In this document: one piece after another, positions 26,559 to 40,300 of the stretch
Layout: the number at the start of each line of letters is the position of its first letter
Position numbering within the stretch: the first letter of the stretch is position 1
Assembly: GCF_037038585.1 (NCBI RefSeq)
Contig: NC_092520.1
Coordinates: forward strand, 147,559,104-147,623,103
Origin: Patagioenas fasciata
Taxonomy: Eukaryota; Chordata; Aves; Columbiformes; Columbidae
Reading direction: 5' to 3'
DNA: 64,000 nucleotides
The notes under the pieces: model-generated
What the model was told of the DNA's origin: nothing
The model's database searches: none
What the model saw: the letters and a program-made list of their open reading frames with translations, nothing else
Position numbers and translations under genes: made by a program

Positions 26559-28088
26559 CGGGCTGATTAAGCAACCAGAAATTAGCAAGATTTTGTTTTG
26601 CAGCAGAAATGCAATTGCTTTTTGATTTCTCAACATAAAAAGGCTTGATGGTGTAGGGAATGCTCATTTTGCAGAGGACAATATTCAGTCTACAGACTAG
26701 GATATTTTAAGGTTCAGACTTTGCTTTTCAGGTCACCTGTTGCATCTCATTGCTTTGCCCACATGGCTGCTCAAGAAGAGAGGAAGGGCTTGACCATTCT
26801 TCTGCTTTCATCTGGAGGGAATGGGTTGAGTTATCCTCTCGTTTCACTCCTGTTTTAAATCACCCTCACTCCCCTGAAGAGCCTCATGAGTGCTACACTG
26901 CAGTAAACAAGTGGGAGTATCAGTGTGTTAAGCAGCAGAAGCAGTTCTAGAGTAGGAACAACTGGGATCTGACTTTCATGTTGTACTTGACTCAAGTTTT
27001 ATCGCAGGCCTTTTAGGAAAGAGCCCAGCTCTTATCAGTTCCTGTACCTGTATGCTGATGCCATAACCTCACCTGCATCTAGAGCTAATTTTCAATCCTA
27101 CTCCCATTTGACTCTTTACATAATGCCAGTAAATTACACCTCATCTCTAATACTATCACCACATAATCCATCTTTATTGTGTCTCTAATATTTTAGTTTC
27201 ATAACTCTTAGCCAGAGCTTTCACCTTTCTCTTTACCTAAGGACAATTTCCATCCATAATTTCAGCAAATTGATGAATCTAGGGTTATTCTCTAAACTAA
27301 AACATAAAATCTGTAGAAAGCTCTGGTCTGTCTGTTCTTGGTAATGACTTGTGATAACGAGCTCATGTTTATCATTTGGTGTTTCTCTCTGCTACAGTCT
27401 CAGTTATAATGGTTTCCTATTTTCAGGCTGTTTTGTTTGTTTATTTGTTTGGGTTTTTAAATTATATTTAACATTTCATGACTGTATTTACTGAAGAGAC
27501 TATTTTTTCTGCTGTTCTCAGGATTTAAACATAAAACTCCCATTGTGACTGTTCACTGCGGTCTTTATTGACTTTCTAGGCTGAAAAGCAGGAAATTCTC
27601 TGCATAGCTGACCTTCATTTATTATATTAGCTGTGATCTGTGACAGAGAATTCTTGTCTGCTTCATTTCAGACCTTGTCCTACAGTAGCACTGCTAACAG
27701 GATTTTCTGTTGCTTAACTGCAAGTCATGGCCTTGGTGTTTGTGTTGGCTTTGTGCCACTGGAGCTTACATTGATGGCCAACAGGTTGCAAAAGAAGCAG
27801 GACTGCCGGAATCTTTAAAAAGTTTGATTTTCCAAAAGGATTATGGTGCATTACCCAACAAAGACTACACACTTATAAGCTGTATAAATCTGCACATATT
27901 GTCTGAGGTAGGTGTAGCTCTAGTGATTTACATCAGCAACTGCCCTAGAAGCCCCCAGGAAATTATCAGTCTGTATTTTATCAGTTGCAGCAAGAGAAAG
28001 ATGTCACACTCCTATCAATGACTTTTCGTGCTAGCTTCTGCTGACTACTGTTATCTCCAGGCTTCTTCCTCTTCTGCGGGTTGCTGTA

Positions 28089-28756
28089 TGTCAAGGGTTA
28101 AGATTGTGGAGTGACAATCAAACCCTGGCAGATGTATTGTTAACCTCCTCTCCTCCCCCTTTTTCCCCCTTTTGCCCCTCCCTCTCCCCCCTTCCCACTC
28201 AGGACAGGCGATCGAGAGGGAAGGAAGGACAGAGAGAAAAAAGTTGGAAAAATTAAACATGTTTTACTAATGCTACTAATAAGAATAGAGAAAATAATAC
28301 AAAATATACAAAACCAATCTTGAAAGTCTCAGCAACTGCAGAGCCAGCACCCAAAGTCCTGGATTAGACTCTGTAGCCAACCGGAGCTGGATTCAGTCTC
28401 TCACTAGGCCGCAGTTCGCAGGGACAACCAGCAAGGTCCTCTCCTAATGTCGGTCATGAGGAAAAAGGAAAAAGGAAAAAGCGAAAAAGGGACGAGATCC
28501 TCGTGATCTCCCACTTTTATATGAAGTATTCACGTGAATGGAATGTTATACACAGTTGGTCAGTATCTTGGTCACCGGTTTCTCGTTGCCCCTCTCGCGA
28601 GATGTCCATCCGTACTTATCAATAAGTTTGCATTCCATTGCTATATTTACCAAAACGTGTGTCTGGTTCTCCAGGAAAATGCAGCTAATATGAAGGCTTT
28701 AGCTGACAGGCAAAATTCACTGAAAGAGAAACTTGTTTTTTAACAAAGCCAGGACA
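28089..28756 (-). mobile_element. Solo LTR with TATA box and GGAAAAA minisatellite
   Basis: A 668-base element starting TGTCAAGGGTTAAG and ending AAAGCCAGGACA, flanked by CTGTA (28084-28088) and CTGTG (28757-28761), a 5-base duplication with one mismatch. On the minus strand it starts TGTCCTGGCTTTG and has TTCATATAAAAGTGG (around 28514-28526) as a good TATA box. It finishes with a C/T-rich to G/A-rich U5 and AACCCTTGACA. The + strand carries four GGAAAAA-like units at 28459-28490. The region is richer in CpG (for example CTCTCGCGAG near 28594) than its surroundings, suggesting a younger insert. No viral genes remain. Confidence 0.85.
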
Positions 28757-28761
28757 CTGTG

Positions 28762-31700
28762 AGCAGCACCACCTTGACTGATGCTTGAGGAACTGAACAA
28801 AAACACCTCTTGCATAATGTCCTGAAATTTTTTGCAAAAAAAAGGGACATCCTTAACTTTTATGTAGTGGAACACACTTTCAACCAATGCAGCCTTACTA
28901 GGATTTAGGAGACACCCTGGCTTAGCATTGCTGGGCTTAACAGCAAACATGCTTACCTTTGCTCTGGGTTGTATTCACACCCACAGTTTCAGTTTCTAGG
29001 CTATCTGTACAGTGCCTGAGGAGAAAGCCTTATGTCTGAGAACTATTCACATAATCCAGGCTGAAACAGAAATGATCTAGGCTGGTCAAGAGGAAATACC
29101 ACGGAGAAAGAGATGTATTACATTTTGTGTCTCTTTGGAGCTTAAAGCTAGTGGGAGTTATTTGTCTCTGCTCAGGTTTTCATTGTAAACATGAATTTTC
29201 TCCTGACTTTTTATATCTAAAACAAGAAAGGGGTATGTTCTTAGTTAATTAGTTAGTGTACTGGACTAGGATCCAAGAACATGGATTGAAATACCTCTTC
29301 TTCCTGAGGCAACATGAACTCTTATATTTTATTTGAGCCTGGTGAATAATGAATTCTCAATGAAATATGTCCTCCTTCCAGATAAAAATAGATGTGCAGG
29401 TAGTAAGTCCTGCATCTCATGGGTGAGTGCAGTGATCATGGCAAAAGAGTCACCCTTGCATTCCTTCTCTCTGCCATAAGGCATATATAATTACCTCCTG
29501 CAGATTCAGCAACAAAGTTGAAAAGCTCCATCCCAGAAGATCATGTAATTCAAGTCTTACAGTCATCTCTTATGGTATGTGTTCACATCTCAGACAGGGA
29601 AAGGATCTGAGCCAGGACACCTTGTAAAGCAGGCAATTTCTCAATCAATCAAGTCACAGAGTAAAATATGTGCCTCATCTGTGGAAAAAACCTGAAAAGT
29701 GCAATATTGGACTTAAGAAGGGGTATTTGAAGTAATATACTTTTTGTAAATTAACACCTGTCAATATTTTGTTTGAAATATGAAATAGGATATGAGCGGC
29801 TCAGTGTTTCCAAGGTAGATACAGTGACACAAGCATTTAAGGAGCCTCACAGGGGATTCTTAGTCACACAAAGCTGCACGGGCAGAATTTAAATTTTTGG
29901 TATTTAAATGTAGACCTGTGAAGCACCATCTCAGCATTTAAGTACTCTTGTGAATGTGAGCTCAGGCTCAGGCAGCTAAATCAAGGTAGCAGGGAGCTCT
30001 GGGACAGGACAACTGAAAGATGTCTCAGAGTCCCTTCCAACTTACAACCCCATTGCATTGTAGGCTGCGTAAGGTCCATTCTGGCTGCTGTTGCTTTCAG
30101 GTTCAGTGAGATTCTACCCTCCAAACTGTTGCTGCAGGAAGCTGCAACCTCACCTGAGGGTCCAGCAAGGGTCATTATGTAGGTTCAAATACCAGTAGTC
30201 TAGTTTTGAAATAACTTATTTTCTTCTCCTGGGAGCATCTGTACAGCTATCTTTTTCCTCTCTTTTTTTTTCTCCTAGTCATGAGGGTATTCCCCAACCT
30301 CCTGTGGATGCCACTTTCCCTTTTTAGTAGATGGCACTGATGCTGTGTGAGCTGCTTTAGTGCCAGATCAAGGCCTTGTATTTTGAGCACAGGAATGGGA
30401 TCAGCTCTTGGTTTCTATCCCCAGCTCTACCATCAGTTCATTCAGTATGTGAGTCACGTGTGTGTGTATGTCTCCATGTACCCACCTCTGTGGTGGAAAG
30501 GAGACCAATGTCTGTGTCATGCATCAACATTGTTCCACTGTGCTGGCGTGCTAACAGGCTGCATGGCTGATGGAACAGGGCAGGGCTCTGACTGCAGAGC
30601 GGAGTTTCTGGTTCAGAGGAACTTCCTCTGTGCACACACTGTGTTTTCTAATTTTAACAGGACAAATCTAAAAAGTATCTGTCTATTTGATAGAAGATTT
30701 GCAAGGGATTCTCACAGAGACTGAGGTGTCAGGGCAGACTGAAACCCCACTTTGGGTTTGACAGAAGCTCATCAAAACCAAAGCTAAACTGACATAATGA
30801 GCTGATATTCTCCAATCATATTTTTCTTGAAAGACCCACAGGCTGCTGATCTTGGATCACCCATTGCTTTCTTTCCCTTTCTATAATCTTTTTGGATTAT
30901 AAGTGATTTCCCATGATGAGCTACTACAGATGACGCATAAGGGTACCTCACCTGAAGCACTGATAGCTCTAGAACATTCCCTGGGAAATGCAGGTTTTCT
31001 ATACTCCCAGCCTGCTGAAGTTGTCCTTTCACTATGACAGCATCTGTGATGGGAAAGAAGGAAAGCTTTGGAGGCCCCTAGCTCTTTGCTTTCACTGTGC
31101 ATGGGCTGCAAAAAGGCAGCTGACAGCTTTCCTCTTTGGTCTTCATCCACTTCTTTCCTCTCTGTCCTATTTTCAGCTTCTTAAAAATACTATGTGGGAG
31201 TAGCAGTGTGTGCAGAGGTTCACTGACAGCATCAGGATGGAGCAATCAAATGGAAAGGCTGTTGTCCTGGTGTCTAGTCTGGGAGCTGCATAAATGCCCC
31301 TTTTCACCTCAAACAGCCTGCCACCAGCAGCAGTCAGTCACACCTTTCCTGTGCCTGAAAAGGTCTCACAGATACTGGAAGCACTGGAGGACTTGCAGTT
31401 GCAACATCTAAATTTTTGAGAACTGGCAAAACATAAATATTCACCTCGACACAATTGTGACAGTGTCTAGCACTACAGTGATTTAAGACCTGAATATCGA
31501 CCACCTGGCAGACCAGCTCTCAGTTTCCTTGCTTCAGCAGCATGGTACCCTCTTCAACCAGATGCACCTACAGGATGAATTCTTTACCATAAAGCTCCCC
31601 TGCTTGCTATTTTCAAAGCAGTCTAAGAGTATAAACAGTGAGGATTTCCACCCTGCTTCAGCATTCATTACAATTGTAGTGATTTCAACCTCCAGCACAG

Positions 31701-34700
31701 GCAGAAAATGCTTTGAGCTGAAACTAAGCAACTATATAATAAAATATAGTCATGAGATGAATAGAAGCTGTATAGTTGAAGTGCCCTGAGCATGCTTGAA
31801 ATATTTATTTCCTGGCTTAATCGGGAGGGCTTTTTAATAGGGGGCATGTGACTCTCTATGTTATACATCCATATGGAAGAGAAAAAAATATTAAATTCTG
31901 AGCAGGGAAAGGGACGTTTATATTTCTTAAGGAGATGCCACATGGAAAGTATTCTTTCTTTTACATGGAACTGTTATATTTATAGCTACATTTCCTGTAA
32001 GAAAACACATGTGAGTGCATCATTCACAGTCTTAAAGTCAAATTCTCCCTACAGTTGTGGTACACACAGAGAGGCAGTCAGAGCTGGAATATCTGAATAC
32101 TGTACTGTGGGGCCTTGAACGACAGATGAGGAAAGTTTGTATTTGAGCTCAAATAAGAAAACTGCTGGAAAGGATTCTGTAGTCAAACTCAGATTAAGGA
32201 GAAATAAATTATAATTAAAAAATCATGTATAATGTAGCTTCAGAGCAACACTTCCAGGGTCTGAAAGAGGAGAGATCAGTAATAATTTCACTCCTTCATA
32301 TCCCTTTGAGCTGTATGTCAGTCTTATCACACATCTCTTCTGTTTCTTTCAGCTGCTGCTCCTCTACTACTCCTCAGGTGCTTGCTCAAGAGGCTGGAGG
32401 TGGAGGGGAAGATTAGGGAAGGAAGTTCCTGGGATTCTTCTCCTCTCCCTTTCTAGGATGTATGTATAAAGCAGTGACAGTGAAGGAGCAGAGGAAGTGT
32501 CCTGTTGCTAGCAGCCAGGAGGCAGAGCCATCCTGCAGGGATCTTCCTGCAAAATAATTCAGATTCTAGTTTAGAAGTGAATGGATCCTGTCTGGCCTCC
32601 TTCATCCTCTCTTAGCAACTGCTGTTCTTTAGATGTACATAATGAAATAATACAGCACCACAGAAGAACTTCGACAACTGAAAATGTATTCCTTTGTTAT
32701 TTCACAGGATTTTAAGTTTTCTTGTAATTTTCTTTCATTTTTCAAACCTGCAGTACACATCCTAAGTGCTGCTTCCCCCTTGTCTACCTCAGTTTGAAAC
32801 AGACCCTGCTGCCATTAAGATCACCATGCCAGGATAGCTAGGCTGATGTAGTTAAATTAATGAAGCCATCTATACCCACTATGTTCACTTGCTAGAGGGG
32901 TTTCACTAACTAAAGCCTACTTCCTCAAGCCCTCCCTACTGGTTGAAGTCTTTCCAGCAGTAGTTACACCACAATGTTTTTTTTTTTTACAGCCGTTGAC
33001 AGATCATTACTCCCTTACTATGGTGCAACTTGCACCTTCTTGATGCAAATCATCTGGATGCACATCATCTCAGAATTGGCCATGACGATGACTGGATCTA
33101 CCTCCTCCAGAGAAAAACTTATCCTATCCTAAGTGACTTATGTAAGCTAAGTAGCAACAATCATCCTTTTGTAGCATGTCTCTTTCTCTTTCCCCATCTC
33201 TTGGAAACATAAAACCAGTTTACTTCAGCTCCATAGTTTCCAAATGGATACATTTGAGTGAGTCCACTCTGAACTTTACCCTTCCATTCAGACCCATCCC
33301 TAATATTAGCAGTATATAGCAAGAGAATTAGTTAGCCATCCTCTTCTTGAATTATACCTTTGTCATATCCTTGGCACATAAAATACTGTCTTTCCTTCCT
33401 GTGCTATTCATGTGGACGTAACCTGAGGCAGTCTGAGGACAGGAAAATCTGTACATGTAGGAAAAGAAGTAGAGTCGCTTTAAGCAAGGCAACCTTATTT
33501 GACCCTCCTCCTTCCTTCACAGCTGGTGTTACTTGAAGCTGGGACAGAGGAAGAATGAGGGGACTGAGGCTAGGGCCAGACTTTGGTAAGAGGCAGACAG
33601 GAGCTGAACAGGTTTTCTCCATACCTCCCTGCCAATGCCCAGTAATCCTGAGCCACAGTGCCCTCCATCATGCCAGCTCTTGATCCTTTCCCTTATTTCT
33701 TCTATTTATACCTTCTGAGCTAGAGTCTCCTTTTTTATGTGCCAGCTTTACACCAGTGTAAATTCATGGGTGTCTGTGGATTTGCTCCTGGCTTACACTT
33801 GCCTATAAAAGAATTACTCATCACTTCTAGACACCAAAAGGAGCATCCCCTACCCCTTGATTCTTCTAAATTTTCCTTGTGTCCCTCCTATTTTTCATCA
33901 GCAATCAGCAACCTGCTGTTATTCCAGGGCTGTATTTCCACCAAGCACCCCTTGATGATGCTGATAAAGCTTTGCCAGGGACAGTACATACCTGCAGCTT
34001 CCTCCATGCTGGGTTGCTCTGGGATAAATGCTTCCAGTGTTGTCTTCCCTGAGGCCACTGTCAGCAGGGAGATGTCTATCAGTAGCCTTTTTGTTCAGCA
34101 TCACCCCTCCACATTCAGCCTGGCTATTGCAGATTGTCCTTAGGGCTGTTTAGTGTTCCCCATAGTACTGTTGAAAAGAGCCAGTTAAGGATTTGGACAT
34201 TCCTGTTCTCTTCACTGGCCAAATGGAGGAAAAGGCCAGGACTTGTCTTGCAGAACTGAAGTCTAACTGTGGCTTATATGCTCTTAATAAAGAAGCGATT
34301 ATATGAATCACAGTAGCAAAATGTTCTTGCAGAGCACATGCCCCACTCACTGACTTAAGCATCCAAGAGCAGCTGTGCATCATTCCAGAGGAGGCTTTCG
34401 TCTTAGACATGGGTTAGCTTATAGTCCCTTGTGTTACAGAGGTGTAGCTTCAGAGCTAGGATTCAAGAATGTCCTTTAATGAAGTTACTTGTGGCTGTTT
34501 ATTGAACAAAAATAAATTCCAACTGGCCCATATAACAAATGAAACTCAGCTACAAAAATGTAATGATATTTATTCACACAGCTGCCAGCAAACTCACATG
34601 TACCATGAGTCATTCCAGATGTGGATAAAAACAAAGTCTGTCTGTGAAAGTAAGTTTCCTGATCCCGAGGAGACTTGGTTTGGGAGAGGAGCTGCACACT

Positions 34701-34846
34701 GATTCAGCTGTACTCAGAAGAACAGACAGGTTCTCCTTCAAAGGGGGAGGGGAAGAGGAAAAGCCATTTATTTATTCCTGAAAAGAAAAGAAATAGGAAG
34801 TTAAAAAGCTACTATTCAGCTAGACATACGTATTTTAAAAAGAAGG
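28762..34846. other. Upstream region of FAM180A
   Basis: No gene seen. It includes the CR1-like tail at 30010-30062 and must contain the FAM180A promoter. Near the first coding exon, 34740-34846 is purine-rich (GGGGGAGGGGAAGAGGAAAA near 34745), with no clear TATA box or CpG island, so a distal or upstream untranslated exon cannot be excluded. Confidence 0.5.
30010..30062 (+). mobile_element. Probable CR1 LINE 3' tail fragment
   Basis: GATGTCTCAGAGTCCCTTCC followed by AACTTACAACCCCATTG resembles the CR1 GATCTCAGAGGTCCCTTCCAACCTAC ending. The match is short, and no terminal repeat is clear. Confidence 0.55.
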
Positions 34847-34922
34847 ATGCTTTGGAAGACTTTGCTGCTGCTGCTGTTCTATTACAGTGCTCATGCCACT
34901 GTGACCCACAGATGGAGCAGAG
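34847..34922 (+). CDS. FAM180A: FAM180A coding exon 1 (signal peptide)
   Basis: First coding exon of FAM180A (family with sequence similarity 180 member A), a small secreted vertebrate protein whose biochemical role is not established. It encodes 25 codons plus the first base of codon 26. The N-terminus MLWKTLLLLLFYYSAHA is a clear signal peptide: a Lys at position 4, a Leu-rich core and an A-x-A cleavage site after Ala17. It is followed by THRWSR. From memory the human protein begins in the same way, with a poly-Leu core, two Tyr and HRWSRA at the junction. The ATG has A at -3. The exon ends at a strong donor, G|GTAAGA, in phase 1, which fits the phase-1 acceptor at 58025 and creates Ala26. 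No TATA box or CpG island is evident upstream, and the transcription start is not resolved. The exon was found by reading the sequence for the missing N-terminus. Confidence 0.93.
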
Positions 34923-37234
34923 GTAAGATTTAAACATGATAAACTATTTAAGAGAAAACTTTGAGTTTGTATATTTTGCCTGAGATTGTGTTTCATTATA
35001 TGTATATATAAAATTTGGCCCTCCCAATTCTGGAATTCTTTTTTTCCATTAAACGGATCAGCTAAACAATTATATAAACAAATATAAAACCACATATGAA
35101 TAAGTGCATAAGGCTAAAGTTATGTAGGTATTCTGTTATAATACATATATACATATATAAATATAAAATATCTCAAGTATCAGAACTACATTATTTTCTC
35201 GCTTTTCCCTTTCTCTCTCCTCCCCCTTTTTCTACTGCATTAACAAAAAAAATAGGTCATGAAACCTTAAAGCGAAAGCCTTTGCAGTCACAGCTGGCAC
35301 AAAATATTCTGCTCCACCAGGCAGATATCTGGTAACAGCAAACACAACAATGCTTGGGTTGTGCAAGGTGCCTGGAAATGCCTATGACTCTACCCTGACA
35401 GACTAGCACATACAACATAGATAAAGCTACCTGCGGTGTTATCAGGCTTCAGCTGTCAATATGACAACATATAGTTGTGACTCATTTGTATTCAAGTGTG
35501 TGACAGCAACATATGAAATGGTTTGGGACTATTGGATTGCATAGGAGATGCTTGCTTAGAGGCTAGTGATGGTGTCCTTTCCCCTTTTTGTTTTATTCTC
35601 TTCTCTGGTATTTGGCACGGGTTCAGCAGCTGCTGGAAGTGGAGAAAGGAAACACCTCCCAAAAGATTTCTTTGGTTCTGATATCGAAATTCACAGATAT
35701 TCAAAGGAATCAGAGCCTGTTAAAAAAATCAAGCATTCAGATGCCCCCTTCCTCAATTTCCCATGACTTCCTCTGTACAGCCAGTTCCTTTCTAGTCTGC
35801 TATTTGGGTTTGGTTTTGATTTTGTAGGGAAGGCAGTGGCTGAACGAAGAAAAGAAGAGCTATGCAATTCTTCTAAGGCTGAATGAATGCTTCACTTTTC
35901 TTTAGAGTTAGTGGGGGTTCACTGACAGGGTATTGACCTGGCACTGAGAGTGACATGCTCTTTCCCCAGCTTTTCCTTCAGCCTCTTGGATGATACTGGA
36001 TATCTTTACTGCACGTACTGTACTTACTGTAAAATAGAGTTACTTGTCTTACTGTATCATAGAGTTAATGGCACCAATTGTCATAATAAAATCCCTTAAT
36101 TTTGTAGATAAAAGCTTGTCTTTTCAGGGATGACACATAAAAAGGTGAGGAAATTAGAACTAAATCTGCATATATGAAAAAAATTACCCTACCTTTTGGA
36201 AGAGTGATGCCACCTTACATATGAAATGGAAAAAAGCCAAACAAAAGAGGTTCCTTTCCATGGAATGATCAATATGCACTTCAAGGATATTCTTCACTTT
36301 TTCTAACTCACTTATTTTAATTAAACAACGATGATACAACCCTAAAAGGAACCCATGTAACTACTAAAGTCACATCAAAACTCTATGTACCTTTTGGGAA
36401 AGCAGATTGTTTTCAAGATGGAAGCTCTAGAGCTTGTTTTTGGAGACTTCAGAGAGAAGAGAAGGTTCATTCCTTGTTGTGATAAGTAATTCAGTTCTCA
36501 AAAATATCGCATACAGACATCTGCTGAGGAGGAAAACAGATTTCTTCTCCACAGCTGGTAGGATTATTCAGCTTCGAATATGTTTAAGAGGCATGACTCC
36601 TTCTACAATAATTACTTCAGAGAACCTACACTCCTCTAAACTATCTCTCAGCCCAACCAATCCTATCCTAGTCTGCAGTCCTGTCCTAATTTTTTAATTC
36701 CTTAGAAATCTAAGAGGAAATTTGAGTATCAAGGCAGACACACCCTTCTGCACACTCAGAGCTCTTCCCTCCCTCCACAAATGACAACTGATTCTTGTCT
36801 GGGTTAAACCTCAGTCATTTAAGTCTTATCCAGCTCCTGATTTGACTTTTGCAATGGAAAAGCAAAGACAGATCAGCATCTGGTCTGATGGAAATGAAAA
36901 ACAGATCTGCATATCATCTCCATGTTGACTAGTAGTCCATATTGTTTACAAAATAGTAGGACAAAGCATCCTGATTTAATTACCAAAAGTTGCTGTTTGC
37001 AATAGAAATGAACAGTCAGTATTGGTTAAAACAAGTTCTAGCTTTTACTGTTTCTTCACTAGGAGGAACTAGGGCAGCATTGGATACCCAGCCCTTCTAA
37101 CTAAGTATTTAAGCTTTGGCTCAAGAAAAAAGTCAGACACAATGAAAGATGAGCATACTTGTGCTGACTGGTGAGTGGGAACGCCAGACTGCCACCTCCC
37201 TCTTCCCTTTGGTTTTATGAACATCAATTAATGG

Positions 37235-37376
37235 GAAAAAACAAAAAAGAAAACCAAAACCAAATACCAATCAACCAAAAAAACAAAAACCAAAACAAGA
37301 CGATACTAAAAAACCAAACCAAACCAAACCAAAAACACACACCAAAAAAACCCAAACCAAACACCAAAACCCCAAC
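37235..37376. repeat. A/C-only low-complexity block (CCAAA/AACCAAA units)
   Basis: About 140 bases made nearly only of A and C on the + strand, with imperfect CCAAA, ACAAAA and CACACACC units. A single short break, GACGATACT, lies near 37299. It lies within FAM180A intron 1, so the transcript strand carries the A/C-rich side. It may be a degenerated retroposon tail or a slippage-grown microsatellite. Confidence 0.8.
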
Positions 37377-40300
37377 ATTTCTGGCAGGAAAACTGAGAGC
37401 TTTTATTTTTAAAAATATATTATTATTTTTAGTTTTTTTCCCCCACTCCCTCAACCATTTGCATTAAAAACATCACACATTCTTCAGCCTGCCTAGATCC
37501 AGCTGTGGACATTGGTCTAGAAGTCACAGGAAAAGCTTGGTCCCTAGAATGGATGTGTTCAGAATAATAAAGAAAATATCCTGAGTGGTAATGAAATAAT
37601 TTTCTTGTCATCATCACCTCAGGTTTCCCTAAGCCTCTTGCAGGCTTAGCTGTATGGTATTATTACCCTCTCAGATTTTGTGAAGCACCTGTTTAGGTAG
37701 AAAAGGCAACGTTAAGTCTCTACTGACTGATATTCTTTATGCGATGGTAGAGGTGAGGTCATAATTAATTCCTGAAGATCCCAAATAAGAATTTCAGATC
37801 TTAAGAAAAGGTTTTGCTGGAGAAACTAAGAAACAAATCCCATTCTTGGACAACAAAAGTAAACAAAAGAACCCATGCAGCTTTGGTAACCAGAGAGAGT
37901 GTCACTGCTTGTCACCCAGTTCCTTTCATCAGACTGCTCTGATGAGTACCAGTACATTGGAGAGCCGAAATGAGCTTCAGATCTCCATTATGAGAATTGC
38001 TTGTTCCCTGAGGAGGAAACCTAAGGCAATCCTTATTTGCACATTTCATCTCAGCTGGCTGTAGTTTATTTTCTTTAAGGGCTTCCTGATTCAAATAAAC
38101 AGCACACAAACAGTAGCGTGCTTGCTGCATGGTTGCTCAGGGAGTAAAGAGTACAATTTCTTGTGGTTGTGGCTTCTTGGACAGCCTCCAAGCAGCTGCA
38201 ATGGTAAGTTCACCCCTCAGTGGAGGCAGGAAAAGATGTTGAAAGACCCAAAATAAGAAGGTAAAACTTTTTTTTCACCCATCATTATGAAAAGGATGTA
38301 TTAGCTATATCAGCACCACTGAGGTTTCATGCTTTTGGGGCACAGCTGTGCTGTGCCTCCCAGACCTCAGAAGCAGCACTGCAGTCACATCCAGATCTAG
38401 CTGGTCCACATGTATTATTTTGTAGCCAGTCTCTAGTGCTTGGTGAAAGTCAAAGGGTTGTTCTACAACGCTGGAGGAGCAGTTTATTCTCTTTAGAGGC
38501 TTTCTGCAGAGGAAATTACTTGGAAGAACAGAATGCCCATTCTCCTTGATTTCCCCACAACAGTGTAAACTTTTAGTATTTGCTCTTAGTATTGTGGCAA
38601 CTATGTTTGTGAATTTGATGGAGCAGCTGCTACATGAGCAACTTTTTCAGGGTGTTTCTGCTTGTGGGCTTAGCTACAGCAGGCTGGCAGCTCCCCATCT
38701 CATATTGCATCCTCACAGCCAGTCACTCTCTTCTGAAACAACTTCTGGGATTCCATCACTGACAGTAACACTTGTTTGACATTTTTGGCTAGGACAGCAC
38801 AAGCAAAGGGACTGTGGCCTGAACACAGCATGTAATTACAACATAAATGGTCAAACACATACACGTTTATGCCCAGCAAGCAGTGAGTATACCACGTTAT
38901 GGTCTTGGCTTATTTAAGACGTGCTGAAGTTTCTGAAAGTCTGGTTCAAGGGTAAAAAGAAATCATACCAGCTGGACCCACTAAAAGAACTTTATAAAAT
39001 GCAACATCTATCTAACTTCCTTTAAGTTCTGTAAAGCCATTGTTATCCAATTCTTAAAATACGTAGTGCATTTAAAAAAATGGAAGAAGTGAAATGTTAT
39101 GAAACAGAGCCAACTCTGTCTAAGCCTGTCTGTGTAGAGAACGTTTCTTCTTATGGAGAAAATATATCGTTCCTCTTTGCTCTGGCTCCCACATGATTGC
39201 TTGTAAGACTGCCTCAACTGCTCCAATTTCTGTGCTTGTTTTAGTCATTCCAGTGACCTTACTGGAGCTGAAAAAAGCTTGATCTATCCACTGCAGATGT
39301 TTTTTCCACCTACTCCAAGTCTGTTCCATAAGTTTATACCAGTTACTGGGAATGCATATCCATAGGCTGGATTCTCCTAGTCTGGGGGGTTATTTGTCTG
39401 ATGCAAATTGTTCCTGCACCAAGTATTGCAACTGTACCTGCAAAAAGAGGGAGGCACTGCCTGAAGAACAGTCTGGAACTGAAATTCAGAGGAATTAGCT
39501 TCTCAGCTGGATAACCTGAAGAAGGCAATTTATATACCTATCTTTTACTTCTGTAATTCCTTTGCAAAGAGCTGTGTAAGAGATTAGTATAAATGTACAT
39601 CAAAGACATAAAACCAGATTTTAAAAACTACACTGTAAATAGTAGGAAGGAGGCACTAGAAGAATATTTTCTGCCCTTTCAGAGATCAGATGAAAGCAAA
39701 CACAAAAATACGTTTTCAAGCATGTCTGGAAAATATTTGAGAATTAATGGACTAAGGAGGCAACCAGGATATCTACATGCCACAATGGTGTGTGGAGCAG
39801 GGATCAGAGATCCAGGGCCAAGGCAGGCTGTCTGCTTTTCATGTCACAGGACAGTGCAGGGACTCTAGCTGACATCCTGGCAGGGTGACAGTTATGTTCA
39901 TGGTATGTGCCCAAGGGCATGAGTTCTCCCTTTCTACAGGGATCAGCTGCTTGGACCCAGTGCCACACTGACATGGTCGTGCTGCTTCTGGCTCTGACAG
40001 TGCTTTGCTGTTGTGCACAGATGTGTTCCTCCTGTTCATTGTGGCAGATCCCTTGGGCATAAGCTGTGGTGGCAATCTGAAGCTACTAAACAAAGCGGTA
40101 TTGCAGGAAGAGTAGAGTGGTGACTGAAAAGGGGCCTGAAAAGGGATTACTTGTTAGCACTTGGGAAAGCTGCTTGATGTTGTGAAAGGCAGCAAGAATA
40201 TAACAGTTTCTGAATGGATTTAACCTGCATATGATAAATATCCAATAGGACAGGGCTGAAACTGTAGTAAAAATCCTTTCTAGCATGTCCTGATTCCCCA

